Numbered from the stretch's first letter, positions 39,201-54,200 are shown. The stretch is 64,000 bases of DNA from Symsagittifera roscoffensis (GCF_963678635.1 NC_087063.1:41740759-41804758); one strand, 5' to 3'. Made by a program: numbers and translations. The notes: generated from the letters alone by a model not told the origin.

Positions 39201-42200
39201 GGAAACACAACACACAGCATGCCGCCAAATGAGGTCAGTTTTTGGGATTCTATCGATCCCAAATACTGTTCACTATTTGGGATTGATGGAATCCCAAAAA
39301 CCGCAATAATGTGGAATAAATATGGATTTTATCCATTATTTGGAGTCATTAGGCTGTGAGTGACTAGAAACCCAACGCATAGCAAATCGTCGAAAAGTTC
39401 AGTATTTGGGATTTCATCGATCCCAAATACTGGTCAGTATTTGGGATTCCGTTAATCCCAAACACTGATCTATTCTAGTAAGTTTCTGTTCTAGTAAATT
39501 TCTGTTCTAGTCATTTAAATTTCCCAAATCGTCAAATTAGTTCAGTATTTGGGATTTCATCGATCCCAAATACTGGTCAGTAATTGGGATTCCATTACTC
39601 CCAAACACTGATCTATTCTTTTAAATTTCTATTTTGGCAAATTTTTTTTCTAGTGAAATCAAATCACGTATTTAAAAAATATAATTTTAAAGACTACCAC
39701 ACAAATAAATATATGTAAAGGGAATCCGCAAACAAAATGCGGATTCTACTTACAATTTGCGGATTCCACTTACAATTTGCGGATTCCAAATATTTTATCA
39801 TTTGTGGTTTCCACAAACTGTTCTGGATTCCGCAAATACAGTTGCGGATTCAGCAAATTTGCCTGTTTTTCGATCGATTTTGAGCGGTACAATGATTTAG
39901 GTATTTGTTTGTGGAATCCCAAACAGCATAGAAGATCAAAGAAAAGTAGCAATGTTGCGGATTCCGCGACAAATCTAATTTTGGCCTGTTGCGGATTCCG
40001 CTTACAATGCAGAGAATGCACAGTTTGGCCTCGTAATGCAATGCAGAAGTTCTTTCTCAACTCCAAAGAAGTTGTCTGACCACACAATACTTGTCGTACA
40101 AGTGTTAGCGACAAAAACCTGCGAGTTTCAATGATTGCGTAGAATTTTATGAATGTTGCGAGTTCCAATGATTGCCAAGGCCATTTTTAGAACTGATTTA
40201 AACAGCTAAATAAAACAGAAAGGTTTTTTTTTGGGGGGGGGTTTACGAGGCGTAAGTTTGTGCCCCGTCAAGTGCGGCGCATATTTGAGGTTTAGAAAGG
40301 AAATAACCTAGGCGGGATTCGAACCTGCGCTGAACCCGCCGGGACGGACTCGTCTACTGTATACGCTCGGCTACTATCCTTGTATTATATGCAACTATAG
40401 TGCAAACTTGTTCTTAATTTGCCCAGCAACATATAGGCTTCTTTGAATTTCCTTCAACTGAAGCATATGATTATGATTTAATACTCAAATTTATTTTATC
40501 AATTTAGCCCCGGACAACGTGGTCGGAGGGGGCGCTCAAGCGGACCACAGCGACGTGTACATATACATCAACGGAATCGGAATGGGCGGAAACAATGCGG
40601 ATGACCTAGAGGCCAAAATAACTGCTGGGTCCCACGCCTCTTGTCCCGTGCCAGGGGGTGCCGCAGGGACATTCAGTTCGGGTGGTACTAGTAATATCAA
40701 CATGACAGGTCTGGCTGAGGGGTGCGAGTACACTGTTGAGTTGAAAGCCAAGTGCAGGAATTACGAGTCAGCTGCGGTGTACGTCCAGAAGTACTGCACA
40801 GGTAAGTTATCAGAACTATTTACATCGGCCACTATGATTCAAACTAGTTATTATTGATGACATCTCAGACCTGTTTTCGAAGTCTGCATTTTAACATGTT
40901 CCCTTTTTTAGAGCCGGCTCCTCCAACAGGGTTCAAGCAGGACCTCACTGCATGTGCGGCTAACTCTATCAAAATGAGTTGGGACCCTGTAACCAAAACC
41001 CCTGCCCAGTCATTCCAGGTTAGAGAAGACGCGTGATGATTTTATGAAAAAGTCAAAAAATTTCTTCTCACTCAAATTTGATTTAAGTGGATTTTACGTT
41101 TGATATTTCCCAGCATAATAAAAAATATTTATTGATCAAGTTTTTGCAACTTGGGTTGGCAAACTGAGTTTTTTTAATCAAAAAAATAGTCATGATTGTT
41201 TCTTCGATGAGCTTAGATTAGCTTTCAGGGCAAAGTTTTATAGTTCCGTATTTCGATGAAAGAAGGGTCGGTGAAATTTAAAAGGAGATTTCACCTGTGA
41301 TAAGTTTTTGTAAAGCCATTGCGGTGTAAAAATGGTCATTTTGGCTATTTTTGTGACAATTGACGTGCTATATATTTCGTTCGGCTAAAGAGTAAGCGGC
41401 GATTTAATCTTTTAGAATAAGCTTAGAAACCGTTTAAATATGACTTGAGGTATTTATTTGTTCCGACTTTCAAAGAAAGTGACGGAATGTTTGTGCTCGG
41501 ATGAAAGTGACTGATAAAATAATGATTTCTTGAGCTCAGTTTTTTCAAAATAATATGTTTTAGTTATGATTTTTTTCGTTAAACTATGGGGATTTGAAAA
41601 CTGCCAATTTGGTGCTATTTAAGCTTGAGCGGCGATTCAAATTGTTTCAAATTGAATTGAGGCAAGCAATTTGCTCATATTGATGCATTATCAGACTCAA
41701 ATAACGTCTTTACATAGCGTGACATGAGGATAAAATGAAGAACGTTTTTTTTTTGAATTTTTTTCTGATTATTTTATCACTTTTCATTTAATTTAAACGA
41801 CAGTTGAAACATTCCAGGCTCTGCCCTCATTCGAGCAGTCTTGTTTTGAATAAGTTATAATTTTCAGATCAAATAACGCTTGCAAAATCAATTCTGATCC
41901 AGAAATAAAGCTTTCAAGTTTGTATCGTACCTTGAACAAACTTTCATTCATTTTGAGATGAATGCTTTAGCTCTCAAAGTGTCCTTTTATGCAGTTTTCC
42001 TGCGCAATCTGGAAACATGTTATTACTCCATTACAGCCCAATTTTGAGGCCAGTGTCTCATACAAAATCCTATTTCTGAGGACCCAAAATTTTGATGTCC
42101 CATGACAAAGTCTTGCTAGTAAAATTTGTGGAAACCCTTTTTTAGTTTTAGTTGCTGTTAGAAGCGAGTGATGTTAGTACTGGGCGTTGTTTGTCATAGG

Positions 42201-45200
42201 TATTGTTGTTAGTACTATGTGATGATGATACTAGGTGTTGTTGTTCTAGGTGTTGCGTACTGGTGATGCAGGAGGCTACATTACCCAGACTTCGCCCTAC
42301 ACCCAATCTACAGGACTGACTGCCTCCACTAACTACACGTACAATGTGCAGTCATTCTTCACCTGTGGCACACCTGGACCAGCCCAAGTGGTCACTAGTG
42401 TAGCCAGCCAAGCCGAGTTCATCACAGGTGGGTGCAGATATCTGATCCTGTTCTTATTGAGTTAAAATAAAAGATCTTAGCCCCCCTATAGGAAAAAGGA
42501 GGAAACTGTTATAAGGTACAGACTTCATATAAGAGTATTCGATATACGGTTTTTTCAAGTAAAATCACGCTCAAATTTGTATTTTTACGATTTGACTTTT
42601 GATAAGTTCGAAATCAACTTCACTTTCTAAGAAAAAGGCGAAATACGCTTTCCAATTTCGAAAAAGCGAGTGATGCGAAGAAACATGAATGAATTTAAAT
42701 ATCGAAAAGAGATATGAAATTTTAGATTTTCTAGTGGACTAAAAAACGACCTATTTACCCATTGTTTTCTAGTTTTGTGAAATTGCAAATCTTTAGGAAA
42801 GTTTTTTTTTCTAGTTTTATTTTCTTTGAGTTCATGGGAACTTTTTACCCTTGCTCAGACTTCTTTCCCTCGTTAAAGACATAATTCTTAAGATTTCGGA
42901 GATGATAATAAGATATTCAAAATTAAGCCACCATCTAGCGAATCTGGCGTAGGATAACAAACCTGCTTGTGACGACAAAGGCTTTTTGCTCGAATCCGGC
43001 GGGGACCTGTTTTTTTTTTTAAGTTTAAATATTCTACTTTTGCGGACTACTGACCGTATACTCATTTTTGTCGATTTATTTCCCGTAAACGGACTTTTTT
43101 TGAAAGTTCAACTTTCTTGTGGAATCCCTAATGCCATTTCCTAAGCCCCAACGGTGGAGGTAATTGTTTTACTTTTTTAATTTTTGAAATTAAGTTTATT
43201 TTCCTTTGAATCATTTTCTCAAAACTGCAACCAAAAGATTCAATGATGGTCAACCAACAGACCTATTTTGAACATGTTTGCATTTTAAGTACACTTTTTT
43301 CCTCATTTGTGTTATAGACTGGTTTAAATGTACTATTTTAGTTTCGGTATAATTTTGTTTTTTGTTTGCTTTGTTTACTCTGCTTTAAAATTTGTTCCGT
43401 TTATATCTATTAGGTTAGGTGGCATTAAATTAACTTGATGAATGAGGGAAACAAGTTTCATATATGTGTGAGTTTTTTGAAGCGGTATTAATTATTGTTT
43501 GTAAGTAAAGTTTTCTATGAAAACATTTTCTTACCGTTTTGTTTCGACAAATTGTTACCGTTTTATTTCGATGCAATTTCAACATTCAATTTTCCTAATT
43601 GTCATGGTTTTTTTAAAAAAGTGATCTTCATCTAAAGCAAGAATATACAAATTTTGGTAGATCTAGCTTTTCTTGACATTTTCCAAGTTTTTTTTTACTT
43701 AGGGTTTTTTGTCTCGCTAGTTTGGACTGCTAGTTTGTCATGCTAAATTTGTGTTGTCTTACAAGTGGTGCGTAACTCTGTTTTGCCGCTGCGTCCAACT
43801 TTTTTCCAAGCGCTTTTTCCGAAGATAAGAACAACAGATTTGAAAGGCGAGTGTTTTTATGTTCAATGATGATATCTTCTTCTCAAGTTATAATGTGAAA
43901 AAATTCACTTGCAATCATTTACGACTAAGTTATGGTGGTTTGAAAATTGTTGGCAAGTTTAGCCAAATGTGCGCAAGTAGAACAACGTATCTTTGCCGCT
44001 AAACGATTGAACGAAAATCAGTTTTGTTTCGCTCTCAAAATATTTCCAAATTGACGTGAGGCAAATTAAATGGCCCATTATATTCTTCTAAGCTCGAATT
44101 TTAAAGCTTAATTTTGCGATTTGACTCAATTTTCTCAATCTTTATTTCATTTTTATTGCTAAAAAGAAAGCAAACTACGCTTATCAAAAAAACTTTACCT
44201 ATTGATCTAGTTAAAAGTGTCAATCATAAAGTGTTCTTGAAATTCCGAGAGCTTTAAGGCCATATCTTTTTTTATTTTGAACGTCGAAATTTGGAGTTTT
44301 TCAAAAAACAAGTAATGTTTTCCGTATTTTGTGTTGTCTTTTTTCCAACTGTCTGATGGCTATGTTCAAATTTCTGTTGGCTGTTTTTAACGTCAATTGA
44401 AGCGAAATTTGGGAGACATTTTAGCCCGTTCTAAAATTAAAATACCCGTTCTAAAAACCAATTGGCCTTTTTTCGAACATTCCCACACCACCTCTTCTCA
44501 AAAAACCGATTGTGCACCATTCTTTTGATATTGCTGCAAAAATGGAAAACATTTCATAGTTTTGCATGGTGTTAGTTTGGCGGTTTTGACAAGTCGCTCA
44601 ATGCATTCAGTTAGTTTGAATAAAATGCCTTCATATTTTTCATTTTTAGGTCCTAGTGGAGCAACAATAACGGAGAAAACCACCACCAGTACCCAAATCG
44701 ACGTCGATTTCACCGTCGGATCCACCATCACTGCCTGGTGAGACGTCTAATTGCATGTTCGCAGTCATACCTCGCCCCAATTCTACCCGGTTTCCTAAAT
44801 TCGCCCCATTTCTGTAATTAAAATGAATAAAACTTATCAACAGGAACTTTAAGACGCTTGAAATATATATAGAAGCATTGCTTACATCTTTTTGAACTCA
44901 ACTTCATGCAATTTTTTGTTTTTCATTATTTACACTCTTTAATTAAAGTCTTTTGGATATATTGTGTGCTGTTTTGAAAAAAAATGAGCGCCTTCTCAAA
45001 AATCAAAATTAGTATCAATTCAGTCTCTTGGAGATTTTTAATTTTTTTCGGCAATCTGAGAAAGAGACAACTCATTTAAAACAACTCAATTTGATTGAAA
45101 ATTTTTAACCTTGAACTAACTGTTTTTATTAAACTTCTTCAACTTTAAGATACTAACCAGATTAGTCGTGTCAGCCGTCATCTGAGCTCACTCTATTCGC

Positions 45201-48200
45201 GAACACTGGATTTCCTTAAGTTCAAAATAACGTGTAATTCCTCGGTTGCGTAAAACCTCAGAAAGACAGTTAAACGATAGCAAGTGGTGCGAATAGCTCT
45301 TGGGTCCGGCTATTAGAATATACTATATGGTATGATACAAAAACATCCCCAGACTTATTATTATTAGCCTAAACTTTACTTAAGATAAAATTAAAATCTA
45401 CAAGATTAAAGATTAAATTTTTTCTACAAGATTAAAGTTTTATTATTATTGGTATGGGGTCAAGATTTTTGGGTTTGAATTTTTTTGTTAAATACTGGTT
45501 TATAATTATACTTGTTCTGATTTGATAAGTATAATTTACGGTAGTCTTTACTTAAAGACATAGTTTTGTCCTTTTCTTATTTTTGAATCTGTGTGAAGGC
45601 GAATGACGTACAAGGACGCCACCTCAGCCGGGGCACCCACTCCGCAGTCGCCCCAGCCGGCGAACACAGACACAACCGACAGCATCACCACTGGCATCGC
45701 TGCATGCAAAACGTACACTGTGGAGATATTCCCAGACTACCATGGGTGTGAAGGCGCCAGCGACAGCATCAACATCACCACCAGTCAGCTCATTCACTTT
45801 TAACTTCCCATTATAGTTGTTCTGTATTTGTTTCCTATTTAGTTTCCTCAGTGTAGAGAAAAGCTGGTCTTAAACTTATGACTATTCACAGCAATTTAGA
45901 GCATCGGTCTGAAAATTGGTATCCAGACTAATTTTGATTTTGCGACCCATTTTGTTTCAATTGGTCATTAACATTAGTTGGCTAGTTCCTGGTGTTTCCA
46001 ATAGTAAATACTGTGATTCAGACCCAGTTGACGTCGTCACTACGGGCATTGCACAGAATGACGTCACTCAAACCACAATGCGACTGGATACTTTCTCTAC
46101 CGTGGAGGACTGGGATAAGTTGACCTTAGAAGCAGTCAGCGCTGACGCAGGATGTGGTGCCACTCCTACCACGACTATCAATGCGGGTGACACGTTTGCG
46201 GATCTAACGGGAATGCAAGCGGGATGTCTGTGGAACGTGTCCTTTATACACAAGTGTGGATCTGGAGACAAGGCGTCGGCAACTCCGACTCTGAAATTTT
46301 TCTGCACCGGTAGGTTTAATTTATTCGGTTAGTTTAGCTGTAAAATAAACCATTCAATAGATAAAAGTTTAAAATTTAAGTTGAATGAGTACTTATCTCT
46401 TTTCTCAATAAGACTCAAGTGCTTCATAATTCAATCAGAAATTATCAATTAAGTTAGCGATTGTTATTGTGTAACTTCACCGGGTCTAGGCGACAAGTGA
46501 GCTATACAATAGTTTTTCGTTCTTTTTAATCAGTTGCTCGAAAGTTAAGCTCATGGCTTCGTTTGGTTGTGCTGTAAACAGAATGCAAAAAGTGATGTAT
46601 GTGCCAATATTAATAGCATTTCATTTTTAGTTACATGATGATATGTTGACTCATAATTTTAGCACCCTCCACCCCCATGCCAACCCAAGACTCATCAGGC
46701 ACCACCCAAACAGTGGGGGCGTTCGACTTCACGGCAAACACCCCAGCTGCCACAAGGTATTACGTCACAGACATCGATGGAACTAACAGTGCAACACTCA
46801 CTGCCACGAGTGGGACTCGACCCCTGGTTGCTAGGACGTGCAAGGATTTCTCTATTCAAGCGGAATTAGACTGTGGAAATGCTCCTGCCAGTGATGTGAT
46901 CAAAGGAGACAAGAAAAACTTCACTCTCTGTCCGAGTGCGTTCTCACTTTCTATTCGTATGAAAATGAAACCGTGAAAAATGGCACAAAAAATTGTGTTG
47001 AAAAATGTTCGGTGAACTTTTAATTTGTCCGCGATCAAAAAAACTTAAGTAGTTGAGTACAATGTGCTCTTCCGTTTGCTCTTCCTTCGTTGGAATTAGG
47101 TTAAATACCCTGGTTCAATAATATATATCAAACTTATAGCTATGTTCTGATTCCTATTGTTTTCGACTGCAAAATATTGCTTCAATGTGATTGCTTAGTA
47201 TCAGCTTTCAAGGTCGAATTATTAATCTCAACAATGAAAAATTCCATACAAACACGAATCAATTGCGTAAATGTGTCCTTTTTAGTTTAAGAGCTAGGTA
47301 ACTTGAGAGATCTATTCGACTACCCCCTTTATCCAGCCCCTATGGTACTTCACATAAGCACACCTATAAACTTATAAACGAATAGGCACACCTATAAACA
47401 CATAAATCAATGGTTAAGCCTATGCGATTTTTGCAGTAACGAGTTTCCCCGCTTTTGCAAAAGGAAGTAGTTAAAGAGATCGCAGCTCGTGAAGTAATAC
47501 TCTCCACAAGGAAGAAAGAGGATTTGGAAACATGAGGGTTTTTGAGTTTAGAGTTTGTCGTCAATAATGACCAATTTATTTAGGGCCTCCTCCTCCTGTT
47601 GTGAGCAACATTGCGGCTACTAACGAGTCGCTGACCTTCACCTTTGACCTGAACCCGAATCCGGACTCGTATCTTCTGTGTTTCGGGCCAGCGGGAGGTC
47701 CCTGCACAAATGCCACAGTAACTGAGACCTCACACGCTGTCACTGGTCTGAGTCCATGCACGGAGTACGAGTACACTCTCTATGCAGTGGAGAATGGCTT
47801 GTACAGTAACAGTACAACTGTCACTGGTGTTTTTACAAGTACGTTTGTTGAAGTTTTGGGTCTATCTCGCGCACAAAAATGACAGAATTAGGTGTTCTTT
47901 CGCATTTTTCATAGATTTTTTTTTCAATTTCGAGGCTTTTTTTCATTTATCCAGTAAGTTTTTCTAATGTTCATTCTTATTTGAACTTTCCGCCACTTCA
48001 GCCTTTTGCTTTGTATGCAATCATTTGTTTCTTAAGACATTTGCAATTTTACCGGGCAATTGCTCAGTAATTGATTTTAAGTCAATTTTTCAAAGTAAGG
48101 ATCGAAAAAGGCATTTGATGACAGGGGAATCAGAGGTGGCACTTAAGGTGAATTAAATCGGTGAATTAAATCGAAAAACTCCTCATTTTTGTTCCGACCG

Positions 48201-51200
48201 AGTCTCTGTACCTAGACGGAAAGAACTCTGGATTAGATTCCGCTTTTTTTCTCAGAAAAAGCTCGTAGGTAGTCAAGTATGGTGTGATGTTCACGACTTA
48301 TTAGTCGTAACTCGGATAACAGAAACGAAAATTTCGTCTCTGTGTGGTGAAATTGACCCGAAACAAATTTATTATTTGTTCTCTTATTTTTTTTTTTACT
48401 TGAAGTACTGTGGTCAGAACGTTGTGTGCCACCGGATATCCTTGTTTGTCAGTTTTTGATTGTTTTTTTTTCAGATCCGAACTCCGTACAAGGTGGCACC
48501 TCGCAAAATACTGAGACTTTCAACTCTTTCAAAATCACCGGCATCACTGTCTCTGGAACTTACGATCGCATCAATGCGACTGTCACTGCTGGAAACCCTT
48601 CGGGGTTGTGTCCGGTGACTCCCACAATCATGGAGTCGGACCCTAGTCCAGTGACTGAGATCAACTTCGCTTCTGGACTGGATCCAGGCTGTGAGTACAC
48701 CATTGAACTGGTGAGTCAGTGCGATGGATCTGGAGGGGCATCCACAGCCCCAGCAACTAGTGTGACTCATTGCACATGTGAGTTTATTCTACCAAATTAC
48801 CATTCTTTTCAAAAGTTTCCTTCCAAAGTCAACCTTTTTTTTAAACCAAAATAGGATTTACAGGTGTCGAGAAAGTTCGCGGGTAAACAAAACTCAATAC
48901 TTTAAACAGAATTCAAACGCGCTGAAGTGTGTTGTGTATTTCATGAAAGTAGGCAAAAACTGTTAGCTTATCATACATTTTTGTGTAAGGTCCCAACCGT
49001 TAAAAATTTCCTTCAGCGAAACTTAACCGACGTAACTGCTAAATGTTTTTGTTCCGACTTTCGAAGAAAGTGACGAAATATTTGTGCCCGGGTGGTTTTT
49101 TCCTCAAACAGTTTTCAACTTTTTACTAGCCATTTTTGACGGCTTTCATTATATCAACCGAAAGGTTTTGTTGTCCTGAGCTCAGATTTGAAAAAATATT
49201 TTGCCTTTGATTATTTTCATAAATTTATGGGGGTTGAAGATTGACAATTTGGCCAATTTGGGATAATTAAGCGGTGGAAGATCAGTAAATCGACGTATCA
49301 GTAAACCGAAAATTCATGATTTAATTACGTAATCCTTTTGCTAAAAACTGAGATTTTTACAAAATGACAAATTTTTTCAAAACAAAATGAATCAAAAAGG
49401 AATAAAAACAAAAACGCTCGTATCAGGGCGAAGCCCTGAAAGTTCCGACTGCCTTTTAACGTTCATGGAGCAGTAATAACATAAACAACATAAAAAAATT
49501 GATTGAAATAAAATAAAATGAAATGAACAACTTTTCTAAAATTTGAAAATTTTTCTATGAAAATCATCCCCCCCACACGCCATATAAAATACAAAACAAT
49601 AGATTTCGCTCCTTGTAACAAAATCTTTGAACCAATTTGAAACGATTTCTCAGACGGGTTAAATCTCCGCTTACGCGTTAAGAGCGCGAATTATATCGCG
49701 CGTTAATTGTACCAAATTGGTCAAAATGACCAAAATGGCAATCTTTAAACCCTCATAACTTTACGAAAAATGATCACAGGTGAAATATCTTTTCAAATTT
49801 AAGCTCAAGACAACAATAGCTTTCGAATGATATAAAAAAGTTCCGTCAAAAATGGCTAGTTAAAAAGTCGAAATTTGTCTGAAGAAAAAACAACCCACCC
49901 CGAGCACAAATATTCCGTTACTTTCGTATCGAAAGTCGGAACAATAACTCTTGACATTCGCACCATAATTTTGAAATTATTCTTCTAGCTCGGTAAACAA
50001 TTGTTCTATAAATCTTTAATTCCGTAATTGATGTAATTATTACGTAAATTGGTGTACTGATCTGGTAATTTACTGACACATCGGTTTACTGTACGCACTC
50101 CAATTAAAAGCATATATTTTGTGCTATTAACGAGTAGCAGATATTTAATCTGTCTTAGAAATCGTTCCCAATTGATTTGAGGTATGATATTTGATTTAGT
50201 TAATACTTTGCTATATGCAAACAAGATTGCTCGTATCAGGACAAAGCCCTGAATGTTCCAACTGCCCTTTATTGTTCGGACTTTCGAAGAAAACGGAATA
50301 TTTTTGCTCGGTGTGGTTTTTTTATTCAGTCAGTCAATTTTCGCCGATCGAAATAATAGTTTTCGACATGCCCATTGAAGATTTTGACTTCCTAACTTCA
50401 AATGTAAAAAGATATTTTTCCTCCCTTTATGTTTTGGAAAGTTCTTGGGGTGTGAAAATTGCCAAATTGGCCGTGTTCTGGACTAAATTATGCGCGCTTT
50501 GAAGAATTTATTCATATTGCTGATAGCGTAACGCGAATAATTTCTGCGTGGAGAACTATCCCGCACAACAAAATCGTTCCAAATTGAATTGAGGCTAGCT
50601 AATCAGATCGGTCGTATTAATTTCGTATGACTCGACATTTCACACTTTGATGTTATCCAAAATTTATAGGTTTTCAATATTTTCGTTTAAAAAAATATTC
50701 GAAATGAATTATGGGATAGTCGGAACATTCAGGGCTTTGCTCTGATATACGAGCAGTCTTGTTTGGTCTCAAGTAGTTTTTGGCAAATCAAATATTGGCA
50801 AAACTATGAATTTTAAAATGATGATATCAAATTTTAAGTGATAAATTTTGAGTCGTGCATGGATTTAATGTCGTTTGATAAAATATGATTTCAATACGTC
50901 GTTTGACGTAGATTTGTCGTTGATGAAATACTTGAAAATTTAGTGCCCGCTGCGCCCATCACCTTCCAGCAAATAGACTGCTCGGACACCTCTTTCAAAG
51001 TAAGCTGGGCTGCAAACGCCTCAGCCCCTTCGCACGACGGATACGAGGTCAAGATCAAAACAGACGCCACCTGGATCCCAGCCACTGGATTCGACCACGA
51101 GATAACCACTGGAGTCACAGCTGGACAGTCTTACACGTTCCAGATAAGGTCCAAGTTTGACTGTCCCAATGCCGACGCGGATTCGCTGTACTCAGACGGA

Positions 51201-54200
51201 TTTTCACCGGCGACTGAGGTCGTCGTCAGCACAGGTGATCTCACAATTAACATCGGAATCTTTGCAGCCTCCGATTTACGAACTGGGTTCTCATTTTTTT
51301 AAAAAAAAATCTTGAACTGATTTGAATTTGTTTTTGCTAAACTACGTATGTATTGGGATGGATTGTGCTTTGAATCGTATTTTTGTAAATCTCGCTTAGT
51401 TTTTTTTTCACTAAAGGACCATATTAAGCACTAAAGTGGTTCTTTTGTAGCCGCAACCTCGGTCAACGCAGCCATCACCGGTCGCTCGGACACCTCTCTC
51501 GTCTTCTCAATCGGGACCACCCCTTCGGGAACCCCAGTGACACAGTACACTGTGGAGAGATGGAACAGTGCACATGCCACCAAGCAGGCCACCATCTACC
51601 CAGACGGAGCGGACACCAGTGCGAACTTCACTGGTCTAACAGAGTGCACTAAGTATGATATAGACGTGATAGCCAGTAGTCCTGGATGTATCTCGCCAAT
51701 GAAACAGCTTGACGATGAAGCGACGCGTGAGTTAAACGAGTTTGAACATTTCTGTTTTCAAGAGCTGAAAATTATGGAAATTTTTAATGCGGATAATTTA
51801 ATGAGAAAAAAATCAAAGACCTAATTTCTGAACAACTTGGCTGATTGAATGATAGCTTCAGCTAGTTTTTGAATAACAAGTTTCCAACGAGCTTCAGGAC
51901 AATTTAGCTCTGTTACAAAATCACTGGTAAAATTGGAGAAGAGAGAGAAATGTCGCTTTTTTTGCAGTTCCTTCCGATGTTAGCCCGGCTAGTCTCTCCA
52001 CTCCGGCTACCGACGTGACCAGCACCTCCTTCAAGATCACGGGACTCCCTGGGTCGCCAACCAAGACTATCAACGCCAGAGCCTTCAGCTCTACACCTGT
52101 ATGCACTGGCACTGATTTCGACAGCACGACTACTACTGAGGTGACGATGGATACCCTGACTCCGGGTTGTTCTTATACTGTGGAGTTCAACGCCACCTGT
52201 TTTGGAGGAGGAAGTGTGAACACGACGAGCATCACTTATTGCACAGGTGTGTCCCAGATTCAACGATTCAACTGACATTAATTTTTTTTATGATTTAAAT
52301 GTAACTACATACGGTCAAGTGAGTTTTATGTGAATTCAAAGCAAATAAATTCTGAGAAAGTGGGACTAGTTTACAAAGTAAAGTCTGTAGTTTTTTTTCA
52401 ACTCCAGACCACGCTAACTTAAACGATTATATGAAAGTCTCAAAGAAAAACTGATTGAAATTACTTCCTTAACTTTTAGGTCATTTAGTTTATTCGTTTT
52501 TGGAATTGTTTCAGCACCTGCCGCAGTTCCAGGTACTTGGGACCCCTCCACCACCAACACCACAGCCGCACCTTTCACGTTCACCCACCATGACCCACTG
52601 CCGACAAAGTACGAATACAAAGTTGGGGGAGGAGCTTTCATTGACATCGCCAACACGGACACTGGCGCTACTGCCGCAGTGACTGCCGGCACTTGCGTTG
52701 TCCTTACCTTGAGGGCGGAGTTGACGTGTAATGGGGACGCCCTGGAGGGCGATGATGACACGTTCGATATTTGTGGAGGTTGGAATTTATTTATTTGGTT
52801 ATACCTCAAAGGAAATGTTTTAAAAACTTGGTCGACGCAATGTCTACTCTGGTCTTGAAAATTTCAACATATCATCTTAATTGGCTGCTGTTTTCTCTTA
52901 AAAAATAATGCTTTTATATCATCGAAAGTTTTATAAGACACCCTCTGTAGACTCTATCGTTATCGCTATTAAAAAAAAGTTCATCTTAGTGGTTTTTTCC
53001 TAAGAGTTTTTTTTTTAGTAAAGTTTCGCTCCCAAAGTCAATTTATTTAAAGTGGTTTTTTATATCAGCTCCCGAGCAGGCCAGTATTAGTTCCATCACC
53101 CCCAGTGAAACCCAGCTGGTTCTGACTTACGTCACCGCACCCGCATCACCTGTGACCGACTTCAAAATCAGCTACGTTCCCACCGCCGGAGGAGCCGCAA
53201 CGGACAAGACAGGGGAGACATCCCCCACCACCATAATGACCTTGGCTGGGTGCACCAGTTATGATATCACAATTACTCCTTATGTCGAGGCACCAGATGG
53301 AACCAGAGTTGAAGGACAGTCCAGCTCCAATAATAGTGTATTCACTCGTACGTCTCATTTTTAGTTTTTTTCCAAGTTTTGTTTATTGAACTTTGAACAC
53401 GAATATTTTCAAAAAAAATTTCTACAACTAATTAAATAACTTTGCGAGCCCACTCTTGAGCGTTATTTATGAACAGAGTGCCTAAATAAACATAAAAATG
53501 ATGATGATGAAGTTACTCTTGGCAAAACTAGGCATCACAAGTAAGCGTCAAGTGAGATCGAGTGAGGAGTCATATTAAATTCTTTTGTAGTGACTTGATT
53601 TGTAATCGAACGGAAGGTTAAAACATATCTGTTTGTCATAATAATGAGGACTAACAGAAAAGACCTTTTTATCTCTGTGAGAAAGCATTTTGATAAGCTC
53701 CGCGTCTTCTTTTTCAGTTCCTGCTGACGTCACCTCAGCCGGAGCTCAGGGCATCTCCACCTCCAATCAGACGATCGAAATCGTGAATGTAAACATGGGA
53801 ACCGACAATTTCGAGAAAGTCCAGGCCATCATCACTGGAACCTCAGACACCACCAACTGTCCAATCCCTGCAATTGTGAACTACAAGAGTAATGTGAATG
53901 AGAGGAACATTTCGGTGCCGGGGTTGCCAGATGCATGCGAATATGAGTTCCAGTTGTCACCGCTGTGCGACGGGGATACGTTGACTTCAGCAAACAACGT
54001 GTCGAACAAATACTGCACAAGTAAGCTTAAGCTTTTGAAAAAAAAACTTTTACGGAAAGTTTCCAGTTTTTGTGCTTAGACCATCTAGTATAGCAGCCTG
54101 CCCTGAATCGGATCAATAAATGACAGGACTTTTAATTCAAACGTAAAATTCAATACAATGAATTTTCTTGCAACCAACGTTATTTACTATAAAGGTTCTA

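Noticed and set aside
39108-39610. CRISPR-like array
   Set aside because: Repeats are palindromes in irregularly spaced doublets within a eukaryotic intron; no spacers of constant length and no cas genes.
40305-40385. Functional tRNA gene
   Set aside because: Box motifs are present but the acceptor and anticodon stems do not pair convincingly; relatives nearby point to SINEs.
48195-48240. Further tRNA-like block
   Set aside because: Only a weak box B resemblance; not enough to call.
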